Source of the DNA: Haloferax marisrubri
GTDB taxonomy: Archaea; Halobacteriota; Halobacteria; Halobacteriales; Haloferacaceae
DNA length: 41,724 nt
NCBI RefSeq assembly: GCF_001469875.2
Contig: NZ_LOPW02000004.1
Location: 264,730 to 306,453 of the forward strand
Reading direction: 5' to 3'
The notes under the pieces are model-generated. The model did no database searches. It had not been told where the DNA came from and worked only from the letters and a program-made list of their open reading frames with translations. Positions 1 through 7,756 of the stretch are shown piece by piece (the stretch's first letter is position 1; each line of letters opens with the position of its first letter). Made by a program: the position numbers and the translations under genes.

Positions 1-327
1 GGCGCCGAGACAGACCGCCCACGAGACGAGGATACCGACTGGGTTTCCTTGGAGTTCGAGGAGGACTAACAGCGGAATCCAGACGGCGGTCACGACGAGG
101 CCGATACCCCAGACGCGGGCGACGAGACGGAGGCGAAGGGGGCGCGCGAGGAGGAGCGCGAGCGCGATGAGCGCGGCCGCGACGAGGCCGGCGAACCACG
201 GCGGTTCGACGCCGACCGACGAGAGAAACAGGTCGAGGGGCGCGACGACCGAGGTCAGGCCGAACAGGAGGAGCGCGACGACGACGAAGTCGCCGACCTG
301 CCGGACGACCGAATCGAGGGCGGACAT
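1..327 (-). CDS. Membrane protein of unknown function (C-terminus cut by window edge)
   Basis: An open frame runs from an ATG at 327 (minus strand) to the window edge, 109 codons with no stop. The translation starts MSALDSVVRQVGDFVVVALL and has three hydrophobic stretches, at about residues 10-35, 43-62 and 70-100, separated by short Arg-rich or Pro-rich loops. This suggests a small polytopic membrane protein. It is divergent from hemC, and the roughly 100 bp between the starts hold the hemC promoter. I do not recognise a family. The GC3-rich codon use matches the neighbours, so the frame is probably real. The C-terminus is missing. Confidence 0.7.
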   Translation of the reverse strand, partial: MSALDSVVRQVGDFVVVALLLFGLTSVVAPLDLFLSSVGVEPPWFAGLVAAALIALALLLARPLRLRLVARVWGIGLVVTAVWIPLLVLLELQGNPVGILVSWAVCLGA

Positions 328-402
328 CGTCCGGGTCGTCGCGCGGGGACTGTATCGGTCTTCCGTTCGGGTCCGACCCGACGCGCGGGAGCGAACTGGA
401 GG

Positions 403-410
403 GCTTTTCA
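403..410 (+). promoter_or_regulatory. TATA box of the hemC operon
   Basis: The T-rich element GCTTTTCA is centred about 28 nt before the hemC ATG at 434. There is no Shine-Dalgarno sequence before that ATG. The spacing fits an archaeal leaderless transcript and supports 434 rather than an upstream in-frame start. Confidence 0.5.
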
Positions 411-433
411 ACGCGGGGACCGGACTGACGCGT

Positions 434-1525
434 ATGACTACAACACTTCGCTTGGCGACGCGAGGGTCGGCGCTCGCTCGCGCGCAGGCCGCGAGCGTGC
501 AGGGGGCGCTCGCGGGCCGCCGACTCGACGTCGAACTCGTCGAAGTCGAGACCACGGGCGACCGGATTCAGGACGAACTCATCCACCGACTGGGCAAGAC
601 CGGCGCGTTCGTCCGCGCGCTCGACGAGCGCGTCCTCGACAGCGAGGTCGACGCCGCGGTCCACTCGATGAAGGACATGCCGACCGAGAAGCCTGCCGAC
701 CTCGTCGTCGCCGGCGTGCCCGAGCGCGCGCCGGCGGGCGACGTGCTCGTGACGGCCGAGGGCCACGACATCGACGACCTGCCCGAGGGAGCCGTCGTCG
801 GCACGTCGTCGCTGCGCCGGCAGGCCCAACTGCTGAACTACCGCGAGGACCTCGAAGTCGAACCGCTCCGCGGCAACGTCGACACCCGCATCGAGAAACT
901 GCTGGCGACGCACCTCCAGCGCGAACACGAGGCCCGCGTCGAAAACGACAAAGAGCGGCAAGAAAAGAAGGGCAAGACCGACCACGACGAGGCGTTCGAC
1001 GAGACCGCAGACGAGTGGTTCGAGGGCCTCACCGAACTCGAACGGCAGGCGCTCGGCCGGAAAGTCGAAACCGAGTACGACGCCATCGTCCTCGCCGAGG
1101 CCGGACTCAAGCGTAGCGGGCTCTCGGAGAAGGTGAACTACGAGCGCCTGCCGCGGACGACGTTCGTCCCCGCGCCCGGACAGGGAGCCATCGCCGTGAC
1201 CGCCGCGGACTCGGAGGTCATCGACCTCATCCGCGACAAACTCGACCACCCGCGGACCCGCGTCGAGACGACCGTCGAGCGGACCATCCTCGCCGAACTC
1301 GGCGGCGGCTGTATCGCCCCGGTCGGCGTCCACGCCCTCCTGCAGGGCGAACACGTCCACGTCGACGTACAGGTGCTCGCGACCGACGGCTCGGAGTCCA
1401 TCAAGACCTCTCGGGACCTCCCCGTCGGCAACCACGCCAACGCCGCCAGCGAGTTCGCGGCGGCCCTGCGCGACCGCGGTGCCGGCCAGTTAGTCGACGC
1501 CGCCCGCGAGGAGGCCGAGGAGTGA
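434..1525 (+). CDS. hemC: Hydroxymethylbilane synthase (porphobilinogen deaminase)
   Basis: This cytoplasmic enzyme joins four porphobilinogen units into hydroxymethylbilane in tetrapyrrole synthesis. The protein is 363 aa and starts MTTTLRLATRGSALARAQA. The motif HSMKDMPT places the catalytic Asp at residue 81. GGGCIAPVG gives Cys293, which carries the dipyrromethane cofactor. The Arg-rich substrate site is seen in TSSLRRQ (about 124-130) and RGNVDTR (about 146-152). About 50 charged residues (about 160-210, rich in Glu, Lys and Asp) are inserted in the middle and make the protein longer than bacterial enzymes of about 310 aa. The start at 434 is chosen from homology and the TATA box; the frame is open to 167 but that part is not HemC-like. 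It is first of a unit with sumT (1 nt gap), hemD and an MFS gene. Confidence 0.95.
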   Translation: MTTTLRLATRGSALARAQAASVQGALAGRRLDVELVEVETTGDRIQDELIHRLGKTGAFVRALDERVLDSEVDAAVHSMKDMPTEKPADLVVAGVPERAPAGDVLVTAEGHDIDDLPEGAVVGTSSLRRQAQLLNYREDLEVEPLRGNVDTRIEKLLATHLQREHEARVENDKERQEKKGKTDHDEAFDETADEWFEGLTELERQALGRKVETEYDAIVLAEAGLKRSGLSEKVNYERLPRTTFVPAPGQGAIAVTAADSEVIDLIRDKLDHPRTRVETTVERTILAELGGGCIAPVGVHALLQGEHVHVDVQVLATDGSESIKTSRDLPVGNHANAASEFAAALRDRGAGQLVDAAREEAEE

Positions 1526-1526
1526 G

Positions 1527-2417
1527 ATGACGGCCGACGACGCGGAATCCGAAACGGCGGACGAGCGCTCGACCGGAGCGCAGTCGAACGACGACGCGAC
1601 CGACGGCGACGGCGTCGGCACGGTCCACCTCGTCGGCAGCGGCCCGGGCGACCCGGAACTGCTGACGATGAAGGCCGCCCGCCTCATCGACGAGTCCGAC
1701 GTGGTGCTCCACGACAAGCTCCCCGGCCCGGAGATTCTCGGGATGATTCCGGCCGAAAAGCGCGAGGACGTGGGCAAGCGCGCCGGCGGCGAGTGGACGC
1801 CGCAGGAGTACACGAACAACCGACTGGTCGAACTCGCCCGCGAGGGCAAGGACGTGGTGCGCCTGAAGGGCGGCGACCCGTTCGTCTTCGGCCGCGGCGG
1901 CGAGGAGATGGAACACCTCGCCGACAACGGGGTTCCCTTCGAAGTCGTGCCGGGCATCACCTCGGCGGTCGCCGGGGCCGGCGCGGCGGGCATCCCCGTC
2001 ACCCACCGCGACCACGTCTCGTCGGTGTCGTTCGTCACCGGCCACGAGGACCCGACGAAAGACGAGTCCGCGGTGGACTGGGACGCGCTCGCCGCGACCG
2101 GCGGGACGCTCGTCGTCCTCATGGGCGTCGGCAAACTCCCGCTGTACACCGCCGAACTCCGCGAGGCGGGGATGGACGGCGACACGCCCGTCGCCCTCAT
2201 CGAGCGGGCGACGTGGCCCGACATGCGCGTCGCCACCGGCACGCTCGACACCATCGTCGACGTGCGCGACGAGGCCGACATCGAACCGCCCGCGATTACC
2301 GTCATCGGCGAGGTCGCGGCGACCCGCGACCGCGTGAAGCAGTTCCTGCAGGGCGGCGGCGCGGACGCCATCGCTGAAGCCGACACGAGCGCGGGAGGTG
2401 CCGGAGGAGACGAATGA
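1527..2417 (+). CDS. sumT: Uroporphyrinogen-III C-methyltransferase (SUMT)
   Basis: This enzyme uses S-adenosylmethionine to methylate uroporphyrinogen III at C2 and C7, giving precorrin-2 for siroheme, heme (via the alternative archaeal route) and cobalamin. The protein is 296 aa. After an acidic, low-complexity N-terminal stretch of about 30 residues comes the family glycine motif VGSGPGDPELLTMKAARL. RLKGGDPFVFGRGGEE, VPGITSA, the conserved P-x-T-H-R (IPVTHRDH) and MGVGKLP follow. The C-terminus is a Gly/Ala/Glu tail. It begins 1 nt after the hemC stop and overlaps hemD by 4 nt (ATGA), so the three are likely translated from one mRNA. Confidence 0.95.
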   Translation: MTADDAESETADERSTGAQSNDDATDGDGVGTVHLVGSGPGDPELLTMKAARLIDESDVVLHDKLPGPEILGMIPAEKREDVGKRAGGEWTPQEYTNNRLVELAREGKDVVRLKGGDPFVFGRGGEEMEHLADNGVPFEVVPGITSAVAGAGAAGIPVTHRDHVSSVSFVTGHEDPTKDESAVDWDALAATGGTLVVLMGVGKLPLYTAELREAGMDGDTPVALIERATWPDMRVATGTLDTIVDVRDEADIEPPAITVIGEVAATRDRVKQFLQGGGADAIAEADTSAGGAGGDE

Positions 2418-3157
2418 GTCAGCAGGTCCGCGCGGCCGTCTTCCGCCCCGACGACGACCGCATCGAGCGTGCCGTCGAACTCCTCGACTCGCTCGGCGCG
2501 ACCCCAGTCCCCGACCCGATGCTCGCAATCGAGCCGACCGGCGCGACGCCCGAGACCGGCGAGTTCGTCGTCCTGACGAGCAAGACCGGCGTCGAACTCC
2601 TCGACGAGGCCGGCTGGAACCCCGGCGACGCGGTGCTGTGCTGTATCGGCCCCGCGACCGCCGACGCCGCCCGCGAAGCGGGTTGGACGGTCGACCGCGT
2701 CCCCGACGAGTACACCTCGGCCGGACTGGTCGAACACCTCGCACCCGACGTGGACGGCGCGACGGTCGAAGTCGCCCGGAGCGACCACGGCAGCGCCGTC
2801 CTCACGGACGGCCTGCGCGACGCGGGCGCGGACGTTCACGAGACGGTGCTCTACCGACTCGTCCGCCCCGAGGGAGCCGGGAAGTCGGCCGAGATGGCCG
2901 CCGCCGGCGACCTCGAAGCCGCCCTGTTCACCTCGTCGCTCACGGTCGAACACTTCCTCGACGCCGCCGCGGAGCGCGGTGTCCGCGAGGAGGCCATCGC
3001 CGGCCTGAACGACGCCGTCGTCGGCGCAATCGGGCCGCCGACCCGCGACACCGCGGCGTCCCACGGTATCGACGTGACCGTCGTCCCCGACGAGGCGACG
3101 TTCGAAGCGCTCGCCGTCGCCGCGGTCGAGACCGCCGCACCGACGTACCACGAGTGA
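2414..3157 (+). CDS. hemD: Uroporphyrinogen-III synthase
   Basis: This enzyme cyclises hydroxymethylbilane with inversion of ring D to give uroporphyrinogen III, linking HemC to SUMT. The protein is 247 aa, the usual size. HemD sequences diverge strongly, but the two-lobe pattern is visible: EFVVLTSKTGVELL near 55-68 in lobe one, and ALFTSSLTVEHFLDAA near 171-186 in lobe two, followed by AIGPPTRDTAASHGIDVTVV. The start overlaps the sumT stop as ATGA, and a GGAGGTG-like stretch lies upstream inside sumT. Operon position between sumT and the genes after it strongly supports the call. Confidence 0.9.
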   Translation: MSQQVRAAVFRPDDDRIERAVELLDSLGATPVPDPMLAIEPTGATPETGEFVVLTSKTGVELLDEAGWNPGDAVLCCIGPATADAAREAGWTVDRVPDEYTSAGLVEHLAPDVDGATVEVARSDHGSAVLTDGLRDAGADVHETVLYRLVRPEGAGKSAEMAAAGDLEAALFTSSLTVEHFLDAAAERGVREEAIAGLNDAVVGAIGPPTRDTAASHGIDVTVVPDEATFEALAVAAVETAAPTYHE

Positions 3158-3158
3158 C

Positions 3159-4352
3159 GTGACGGGAGCCGAGGCTGAAGCCGAGACGAGAGACGGCTCG
3201 TGGCGCGCCGTCGGCTCGGTCGCCGGCTGGCAGACCGCCGCGAGCCTCTGTTACTACGCCATCTTCGCGGCGACCGGCTTCGTCCGCGATGCGTTTTCGG
3301 TCTCGGAGTCGCTGGTCGGACTGTTCCTGACCGCCGGCCTGCTCGGTTACACGGTGTTTCTGTTCCCCAGCGGCGCGGCCGTCGACGGCTACGGCGAAAA
3401 GCCCGTCATGGTCGTCGGCCTGCTGGCGCTCTCGGTCGCGCTCGTCGGCGTCACGTTCGCGCCGCCGTCGTACCTCCTGTTGTTGGTGACGGTGGCGCTC
3501 CTCGGGGCGGCCTACTCGACCGCGATGCCGGCGTCGAACCGCGGCATCGTCGCGGCCGCGCCCGCCGGGAGCAAGAACCTCGCCATGGGGCTGAAACAGG
3601 TCGGCGTCACCGTCGGGAGCGGGGCGTCGTCGCTCGTCGTCACCGGCGTCGCCGTCGTCGCCGCGTGGCAGGTCGGCTTCTGGGTCATCGGCGTCTTCGC
3701 CGCCGGCTACGCGCTCGTCTTCGCGACGCGCTACCGCGGAAACCCGGGGACCGGCCGGCTCGAACGCCCCCGACTCGCCGGGCTCGGGGACAACCGCGCC
3801 TACGTCGCGCTCGTCGCCGCCGGGCTGTTCATCGGCGCGTCCATCTTCTCGATGCTCGGCTACACCGTCCTCTACGTGCAGGACGTCGTCGGGACCGGCC
3901 CCGCCCTCGCCGGCGGCGTCCTCGCGGCGACGCAGGTGACCGGAAGCGTCGGCCGCATCGGCGCGGGGAGCCTCGCGGACCGCCTCGGCGGGGCCCGCGG
4001 CGCGGCCACCGTCGCGCTCGTCCAACTGGCCGGCGCGGTCGCGCTCTTTTCGCTCCTCGTCGGAACCGGCGGTTCGTTCGCGCTCACCATCGCCGTCTTC
4101 GTCGCGCTCGGCCTCACCATCCACGGCTCGACCGGCGTCTTCTACTCCTGTCTGAGCGGCGTCGTCGACGACGGTGACATCGGCGCGGCGACCGCCGGCG
4201 GCCAGACCGCGCTCAACGTCGGCGGCCTCGTCGCCCCGCCGCTTTTCGGCTTCGTCGTGGAATCGACGGGCTACGGGGCCGGCTGGGCGCTCGTCGCCGG
4301 TTCGACGGTGCTCGCGACCGTCCTCCTGTTCGTCGTCAGGCGGCGAATCTGA
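3159..4352 (+). CDS. Major facilitator superfamily transporter
   Basis: The protein is 397 aa with about 12 predicted membrane segments, starting with a GTG 1 nt after the hemD stop. The first periplasmic/cytoplasmic loop has a motif A-like sequence, GAAVDGYGEKP, after the second helix. A related sequence, GSLADRLGGARG, occurs at the equivalent place in the second half, as expected from the two-fold MFS repeat. The substrate cannot be read from sequence. Being last in a hemC-sumT-hemD unit makes a link to tetrapyrrole, metal or precursor transport possible, but this is inference only. The next gene has its own promoters, so the unit probably ends here. Confidence 0.88.
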   Translation: MTGAEAEAETRDGSWRAVGSVAGWQTAASLCYYAIFAATGFVRDAFSVSESLVGLFLTAGLLGYTVFLFPSGAAVDGYGEKPVMVVGLLALSVALVGVTFAPPSYLLLLVTVALLGAAYSTAMPASNRGIVAAAPAGSKNLAMGLKQVGVTVGSGASSLVVTGVAVVAAWQVGFWVIGVFAAGYALVFATRYRGNPGTGRLERPRLAGLGDNRAYVALVAAGLFIGASIFSMLGYTVLYVQDVVGTGPALAGGVLAATQVTGSVGRIGAGSLADRLGGARGAATVALVQLAGAVALFSLLVGTGGSFALTIAVFVALGLTIHGSTGVFYSCLSGVVDDGDIGAATAGGQTALNVGGLVAPPLFGFVVESTGYGAGWALVAGSTVLATVLLFVVRRRI

Positions 4353-4368
4353 GGGCCGGGAGACGAGC

Positions 4369-4375
4369 CTTTATC
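4369..4375 (+). promoter_or_regulatory. TATA box upstream of a 25-codon leader frame
   Basis: CTTTATC lies 28 nt before an ATG at 4400, the usual geometry of a haloarchaeal leaderless start. A second TATA-like element lies nearer the DHH gene, at 4456-4462. Confidence 0.4.
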
Positions 4376-4399
4376 GGCGAAACCGCGGCAAGAGCGCGT

Positions 4400-4477
4400 A
4401 TGTTTGCCGTCGAACTGGAGTGGAAACGAAGGGGTTCCGTGCCCGAACTACCAGCGTTTATGCCGGAGAGGGCGTGA
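4400..4477 (+). CDS. Possible 25-residue leaderless peptide upstream of the DHH gene
   Basis: ATG at 4400 to TGA at 4475-4477 encodes 25 residues beginning MFAVELEWKRRGSV. It lies 28 nt after a good TATA box and ends 11 nt before the DHH start. Nothing else supports it: there is no recognised family, and the second TATA element (4456-4462) lies inside the frame. It may simply be a chance ATG in the 5' region of the DHH gene. Confidence 0.22.
   Translation: MFAVELEWKRRGSVPELPAFMPERA
4456..4462 (+). promoter_or_regulatory. TATA box of the DHH phosphoesterase gene
   Basis: GTTTATG is centred 30 nt before the ATG at 4489, which has no Shine-Dalgarno sequence. This supports a leaderless start at 4489 rather than any upstream in-frame codon. 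Confidence 0.5.
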
Positions 4478-4488
4478 GTACCACACCA

Positions 4489-5964
4489 ATGGACGGACCC
4501 GTCCCCGAACTCACAGAGCACGCGGCGGCCTGCGCGGCCCACCTCCGCGACGCCGACCGGGTGCTCCTCGCCTCGCACATCGACGCCGACGGGTTGACGA
4601 GCGCCGGCATCGCCTCGACCGCGCTCGAACGCGCCGGTATCCCCTTCGAGACGGTGTTCTGCCGCCAACTGGACGAGGCCGCCGTGGCCGACATCGCGGC
4701 GACCGACTACGACACCGTGCTGTTCACGGACTTCGGGAGCGGCCAACTCGACATCATCGCCGAGTACGAGGCGGTGGGCGACTTCCACCCCGTCATCGCC
4801 GACCACCACCAGCCCGCCGAGGGCGTCGAGACCGACCACCACCTCAACCCGCTTCGGTTCGGCCTCAACGGCGCGAGCGAACTCTCCGGCGCGGGCGCGA
4901 GCTACGTCCTCGCGCGGGCGCTCGAACCCGAAAGCGCTGACGGGCACAGCCCGTCCGCTCGTGAGACGGGGTCTCACGCTGGTGATAACCGTGACCTCGC
5001 CGCCCTCGCCGTCGTCGGCGCTGTCGGCGACATGCAGGACACGAACGGCGAACTCCGCGGAGCCAACGCGGGCATCGTCGACGAGGGCGTCGAAGCCGGC
5101 GTCGTCGAGGAGGGCACCGACCTCCGAATCTACGGCCGCCAGACCCGCGCGCTCCCGAAACTGCTCCAGTACGCGACCGACGTTCGCATCCCCGGCATCT
5201 CGAACAACGAGGCCGGAGCCATCGAGTTCCTGACCGAACTCGACGTTCCCTGCCGCGACGACGACGGCGAGTGGAAGCGGTGGGTCGACCTCACCGGCGA
5301 CGAGCGCCAGACGCTCGCCAGCGCCCTGATTCGACGCGCCATCGCCAGCGGCGTGCCCGCCTCCCGCATCGACGACCTCGTGGGGACGACCTACGTGCTC
5401 TCTCGGGAGCAGGAGGGGACCGAACTCCGCGACGTGAGCGAGTTCTCCACGCTCCTGAACGCGACCGCGCGCTACGACCGCGCCGACGTGGGGCTCGCGG
5501 TCTGTCTCGGCGAGCGCGACGCGGCGCTCGACCGGGCGCGCAGGCTCCTGCGAAACCACCGCAAGAACCTCTCGAACGGCCTTCAGTGGGTGAAGGAACA
5601 CGGCGTCCGCGTCGAAGACAACCTCCAGTGGTTCGACGCGGGCGACGAGATACGCGAGACCATCGTCGGTATCGTCGCCGGAATGGCCGTCGGCACCAAC
5701 GCGACCCGAAGCGGGATTCCCGTCCTCGCGTTCGCCGACACGGAAGAGGGCGAGGTGAAGGTCTCCTCGCGCGGGTCGTACGTGATGGTCCGAGACGGCT
5801 TGGACCTCTCGGCGGTCATGCGCGAGGCGTCCCGTGCAGTCGGCGGCGACGGCGGCGGCCACGACGTGGCCGCGGGCGCGACGATTCCGAAGGGCGGAGT
5901 CGAGGCGTTCATCGCCGAGGCCGACCGCATCGTCGGCGAGCAGTTGGCTGAGGACTCGGACTAA
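4489..5964 (+). CDS. DHH-family single-strand nuclease/phosphoesterase (RecJ-like)
   Basis: The 491-aa protein has the RecJ/GAN-type DHH architecture. The N-terminal DHH domain shows SHIDADGLTSA (about 28-38), DFGSGQ (about 79-84) and ADHHQP (about 104-109), which supply the metal-binding Asp and His residues. The C-terminal DHHA1 domain shows GGDGGGHDVAAGATIP near residues 450-465. Family members degrade single-stranded DNA or RNA or cleave small phosphodiesters; archaeal homologues act in DNA repair and replication. Residues about 150-166 (SADGHSPSARETGSHAG region) are encoded by two perfect palindromes and look like an in-frame insertion between the two halves of the DHH domain. The start follows from homology and the TATA box at 4456. 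It converges with ppk2, with a 4-nt overlap of the stops. Which RecJ paralogue this is cannot be told. Confidence 0.88.
   Translation: MDGPVPELTEHAAACAAHLRDADRVLLASHIDADGLTSAGIASTALERAGIPFETVFCRQLDEAAVADIAATDYDTVLFTDFGSGQLDIIAEYEAVGDFHPVIADHHQPAEGVETDHHLNPLRFGLNGASELSGAGASYVLARALEPESADGHSPSARETGSHAGDNRDLAALAVVGAVGDMQDTNGELRGANAGIVDEGVEAGVVEEGTDLRIYGRQTRALPKLLQYATDVRIPGISNNEAGAIEFLTELDVPCRDDDGEWKRWVDLTGDERQTLASALIRRAIASGVPASRIDDLVGTTYVLSREQEGTELRDVSEFSTLLNATARYDRADVGLAVCLGERDAALDRARRLLRNHRKNLSNGLQWVKEHGVRVEDNLQWFDAGDEIRETIVGIVAGMAVGTNATRSGIPVLAFADTEEGEVKVSSRGSYVMVRDGLDLSAVMREASRAVGGDGGGHDVAAGATIPKGGVEAFIAEADRIVGEQLAEDSD
4939..4977 (+). repeat. Double palindrome inserted in the DHH coding region
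   Basis: Two perfect hairpins lie 5 nt apart: GACGGGC-ACA-GCCCGTC (4939-4955) and GTGAGAC-GGG-GTCTCAC (4961-4977). Each has a 7-bp stem and a 3-nt loop. They read through in frame as a Ser/Gly/His-rich segment that interrupts the DHH domain just before DNRDLAALAVVGAVG. The structure resembles a REP-like or IS200/IS605-end-like palindromic unit. No transposase is nearby. Confidence 0.75.
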
Positions 5965-6791
5965 TCGTCGACTGGGTTCGACCCGAACCGCGCGGGCACC
6001 CAGTTTTGGCTGTCTATCGGCGGCCGCTCGTACCCGGTGTCGTCCTGTCGGGACGGGAGTTCGATGGGGTCGGGCGTGAGGTCCTCGTAGTCGATTTGGT
6101 CCAGCAGGTGCGAGATGGAGTTGAGTCGCGCGTGGCGCTTCACGTCGGCGTGGACGACGTGCCACGGCGCGTCCTCGACGTCGGTGTGTTCGAACATCCG
6201 GTCTTTGGCCTCGGAGTAGTCGGCCCACCGAGAGCGCGCTTCGAGGTCCATCGGGCTGAGTTTCCAGCGGCGCTTCGGGTCCTCGTTTCGCTTCTGGAAC
6301 CGCCGTTCCTGTTCCTCGTCGCTGATAGAGAACCAGTACTTGACGAGGATGATACCCGAGCGGACGAGCATCCGCTCGAACTCGGGGCAGGTCCGCAGGA
6401 ACTCCTCGTACTCCTCGTCGGTACAGAAGCCCATCACCCGCTCGACGCCCGCGCGGTTGTACCAACTCCGGTCGAAAAGCACCATCTCCCCCTCGGTCGG
6501 TAACTGTTCGACGTACCGCTGGAAGTACCACTGGCCGCGCTCTCGCTCCGTGGGCTTGCCGAGCGCGACGACCCGCGCCACCCGCGGGTTGAGCCGGCGG
6601 GTGATGCGCTTGATGACGCCGCCTTTGCCCGCGGCGTCGCGGCCCTCGAAGACGACACAGACTCGGAGGTCGTTTTCTTTTATCCAGTACTGGAGTTTCA
6701 CCAGTTCCTCTTGGAGGCGGTTCAACTCGCGTTTGTAGTCTTTCTTCTTCAGGACGCCCTCGTCGTTGTAGCGGGGCTCGTCGGTCGACAT
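5961..6791 (-). CDS. ppk2: Polyphosphate kinase 2 family protein
   Basis: PPK2 enzymes transfer phosphate between polyphosphate and nucleoside mono- or diphosphates. The 276-aa protein has a Walker A motif EGRDAAGKGG (about 49-58), Walker B/lid sequence FDRSWYNRAGVERVMGF (about 106-122), and the conserved FSISDEEQERRFQKR and SPMDLEARSRWADYSEAKD regions of single-domain class I proteins. Class I members usually make ATP or GTP from diphosphates, but substrate choice cannot be read here. The start at 6791 has a TATA-like element 27 nt upstream and no Shine-Dalgarno. It is a single-gene unit convergent with the DHH gene, overlapping its stop by 4 nt. Confidence 0.93.
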   Translation of the reverse strand: MSTDEPRYNDEGVLKKKDYKRELNRLQEELVKLQYWIKENDLRVCVVFEGRDAAGKGGVIKRITRRLNPRVARVVALGKPTERERGQWYFQRYVEQLPTEGEMVLFDRSWYNRAGVERVMGFCTDEEYEEFLRTCPEFERMLVRSGIILVKYWFSISDEEQERRFQKRNEDPKRRWKLSPMDLEARSRWADYSEAKDRMFEHTDVEDAPWHVVHADVKRHARLNSISHLLDQIDYEDLTPDPIELPSRQDDTGYERPPIDSQNWVPARFGSNPVDD

Positions 6792-6813
6792 ACGAGAGCT
6801 GCGTGCGCTGTGA

Positions 6814-6821
6814 ACAAATAG
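6814..6821 (-). promoter_or_regulatory. TATA box of ppk2
   Basis: On the minus strand, CTATTTGT is centred 27 nt before the ppk2 ATG at 6791. The spacing indicates a leaderless transcript. Confidence 0.45.
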
Positions 6822-6851
6822 CAGGCGGGAAGATGGGGTCGGCGCGGCGGC

Positions 6852-7607
6852 TCAGAGGTCCGAACAGACCTGCTCGCCGCTCACGATTTCCGGGACGACG
6901 ACCTCGTCGGCACCGGCGCGGCGCGCGAGCGCCTCGTCCATCTGGTCGCCCGCGCGGACGACGAGTTTGGCGTCGGGGGACAGCCGACTCGCCGCGATGG
7001 CGATTTGGATGTTCACCTTGGAGTCGTCAATCGCGCCGACGACCGTCGCGGCGCGTTCGACGCCCGCGTCGGCGAGTCTGTCCTCGCGGCGGGCGTCGCC
7101 TTCGACCGCGAGCAGGTCCGCGTCGAGCGCGCGCTGGAACCCCGCCTCCTTGCTCTCGACGACGACCACGTCGCGGCCCATCTCGCGGAGCCGCGCCGCC
7201 ACCGTCTTCCCGAAGGTTCCGTAGCCGCAGACGATTACGTGCGATTCGAGTTCCGCTATCTCTCGTTGGAGTTTCATCTGGTCGAGTTCCTCGCGTATCT
7301 GTCCGCCGAAGGCCGCGGAGACGAACGTCTCGCCGGCCCACAGGCCGGTTCCGATGAGGCCGGTGAGAATCACGATGGCGTACGCCTTGACGAGCGTCGC
7401 CGGCCCCTCGTGGGTCTGGTAGTGGAGTTCGATGCTGGTCGGGTCGAGCAGCCAGAACGCCGCGTCGACGAGGGACGCACCGGCGAGGACGCTGAATCCA
7501 CCGACGCCGGCGACGACGAACGCCGCGACGGCGACGAGCGGTCTGACCATTCGCCGGAGCAACGGCCTGTGCGCCAGTGCGTCGATGAGAATGCGACGGT
7601 CGTACAT
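6852..7607 (-). CDS. RCK (TrkA-N) domain membrane protein, channel-like without a canonical filter
   Basis: The 251-aa protein has two hydrophobic segments (about residues 21-43 and 70-99) followed by a coiled-coil-like linker (GGQIREELDQMKLQREIAEL). A Rossmann RCK domain then begins ESHVIVCGYGTFGKTVAARL, with the GxGxxG nucleotide site at about 128-133. The order TM-pore-TM-RCK is that of two-helix potassium channels. The segment between the helices, however, has no TVGYG-like filter; it reads DPTSIELHYQTHEG instead. It may be a filterless channel of the CASTOR/POLLUX kind or a regulatory subunit. The ATG at 7607 overlaps, as TGATG, the stop of a possible 49-codon upstream frame. Confidence 0.82.
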   Translation of the reverse strand: MYDRRILIDALAHRPLLRRMVRPLVAVAAFVVAGVGGFSVLAGASLVDAAFWLLDPTSIELHYQTHEGPATLVKAYAIVILTGLIGTGLWAGETFVSAAFGGQIREELDQMKLQREIAELESHVIVCGYGTFGKTVAARLREMGRDVVVVESKEAGFQRALDADLLAVEGDARREDRLADAGVERAATVVGAIDDSKVNIQIAIAASRLSPDAKLVVRAGDQMDEALARRAGADEVVVPEIVSGEQVCSDL

Positions 7608-7756
7608 CACGGGGGCGCGGACACCTCGGGAGAGCGCGACCGGTCGGGTTCGTGCGGCCCGCAATCGCGGGAAACCGAGTCGTCCGACGACAGAAAAATG
7701 CCACTATGTCCATCTTCGAGAGTATTTGACTCGTGTTCGAGTGTATATTCGCTCAT
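7607..7756 (-). CDS. Possible 49-residue leaderless protein coupled to the channel-like gene
   Basis: The minus-strand ATG at 7756 opens a 49-codon frame starting MSEYTLEHESNTLEDGHSG and rich in Ser, Asp and Glu. Its TGA shares its A with the ATG of the RCK-domain gene (TGATG), the usual sign of translational coupling. A TATA element (7784-7791) lies about 30 nt before the ATG. Against it: codon use in the first half is richer in A/T than in neighbouring genes, and no family is recognised. The stretch could instead be an untranslated leader. Confidence 0.38.
   Translation of the reverse strand: MSEYTLEHESNTLEDGHSGIFLSSDDSVSRDCGPHEPDRSRSPEVSAPP

Noticed and set aside
167..433. An N-terminal extension of hemC to 167
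   Set aside because: The extra residues are Arg/Thr-rich, antisense to a membrane protein gene, and not HemC-like; a TATA box precedes the ATG at 434.
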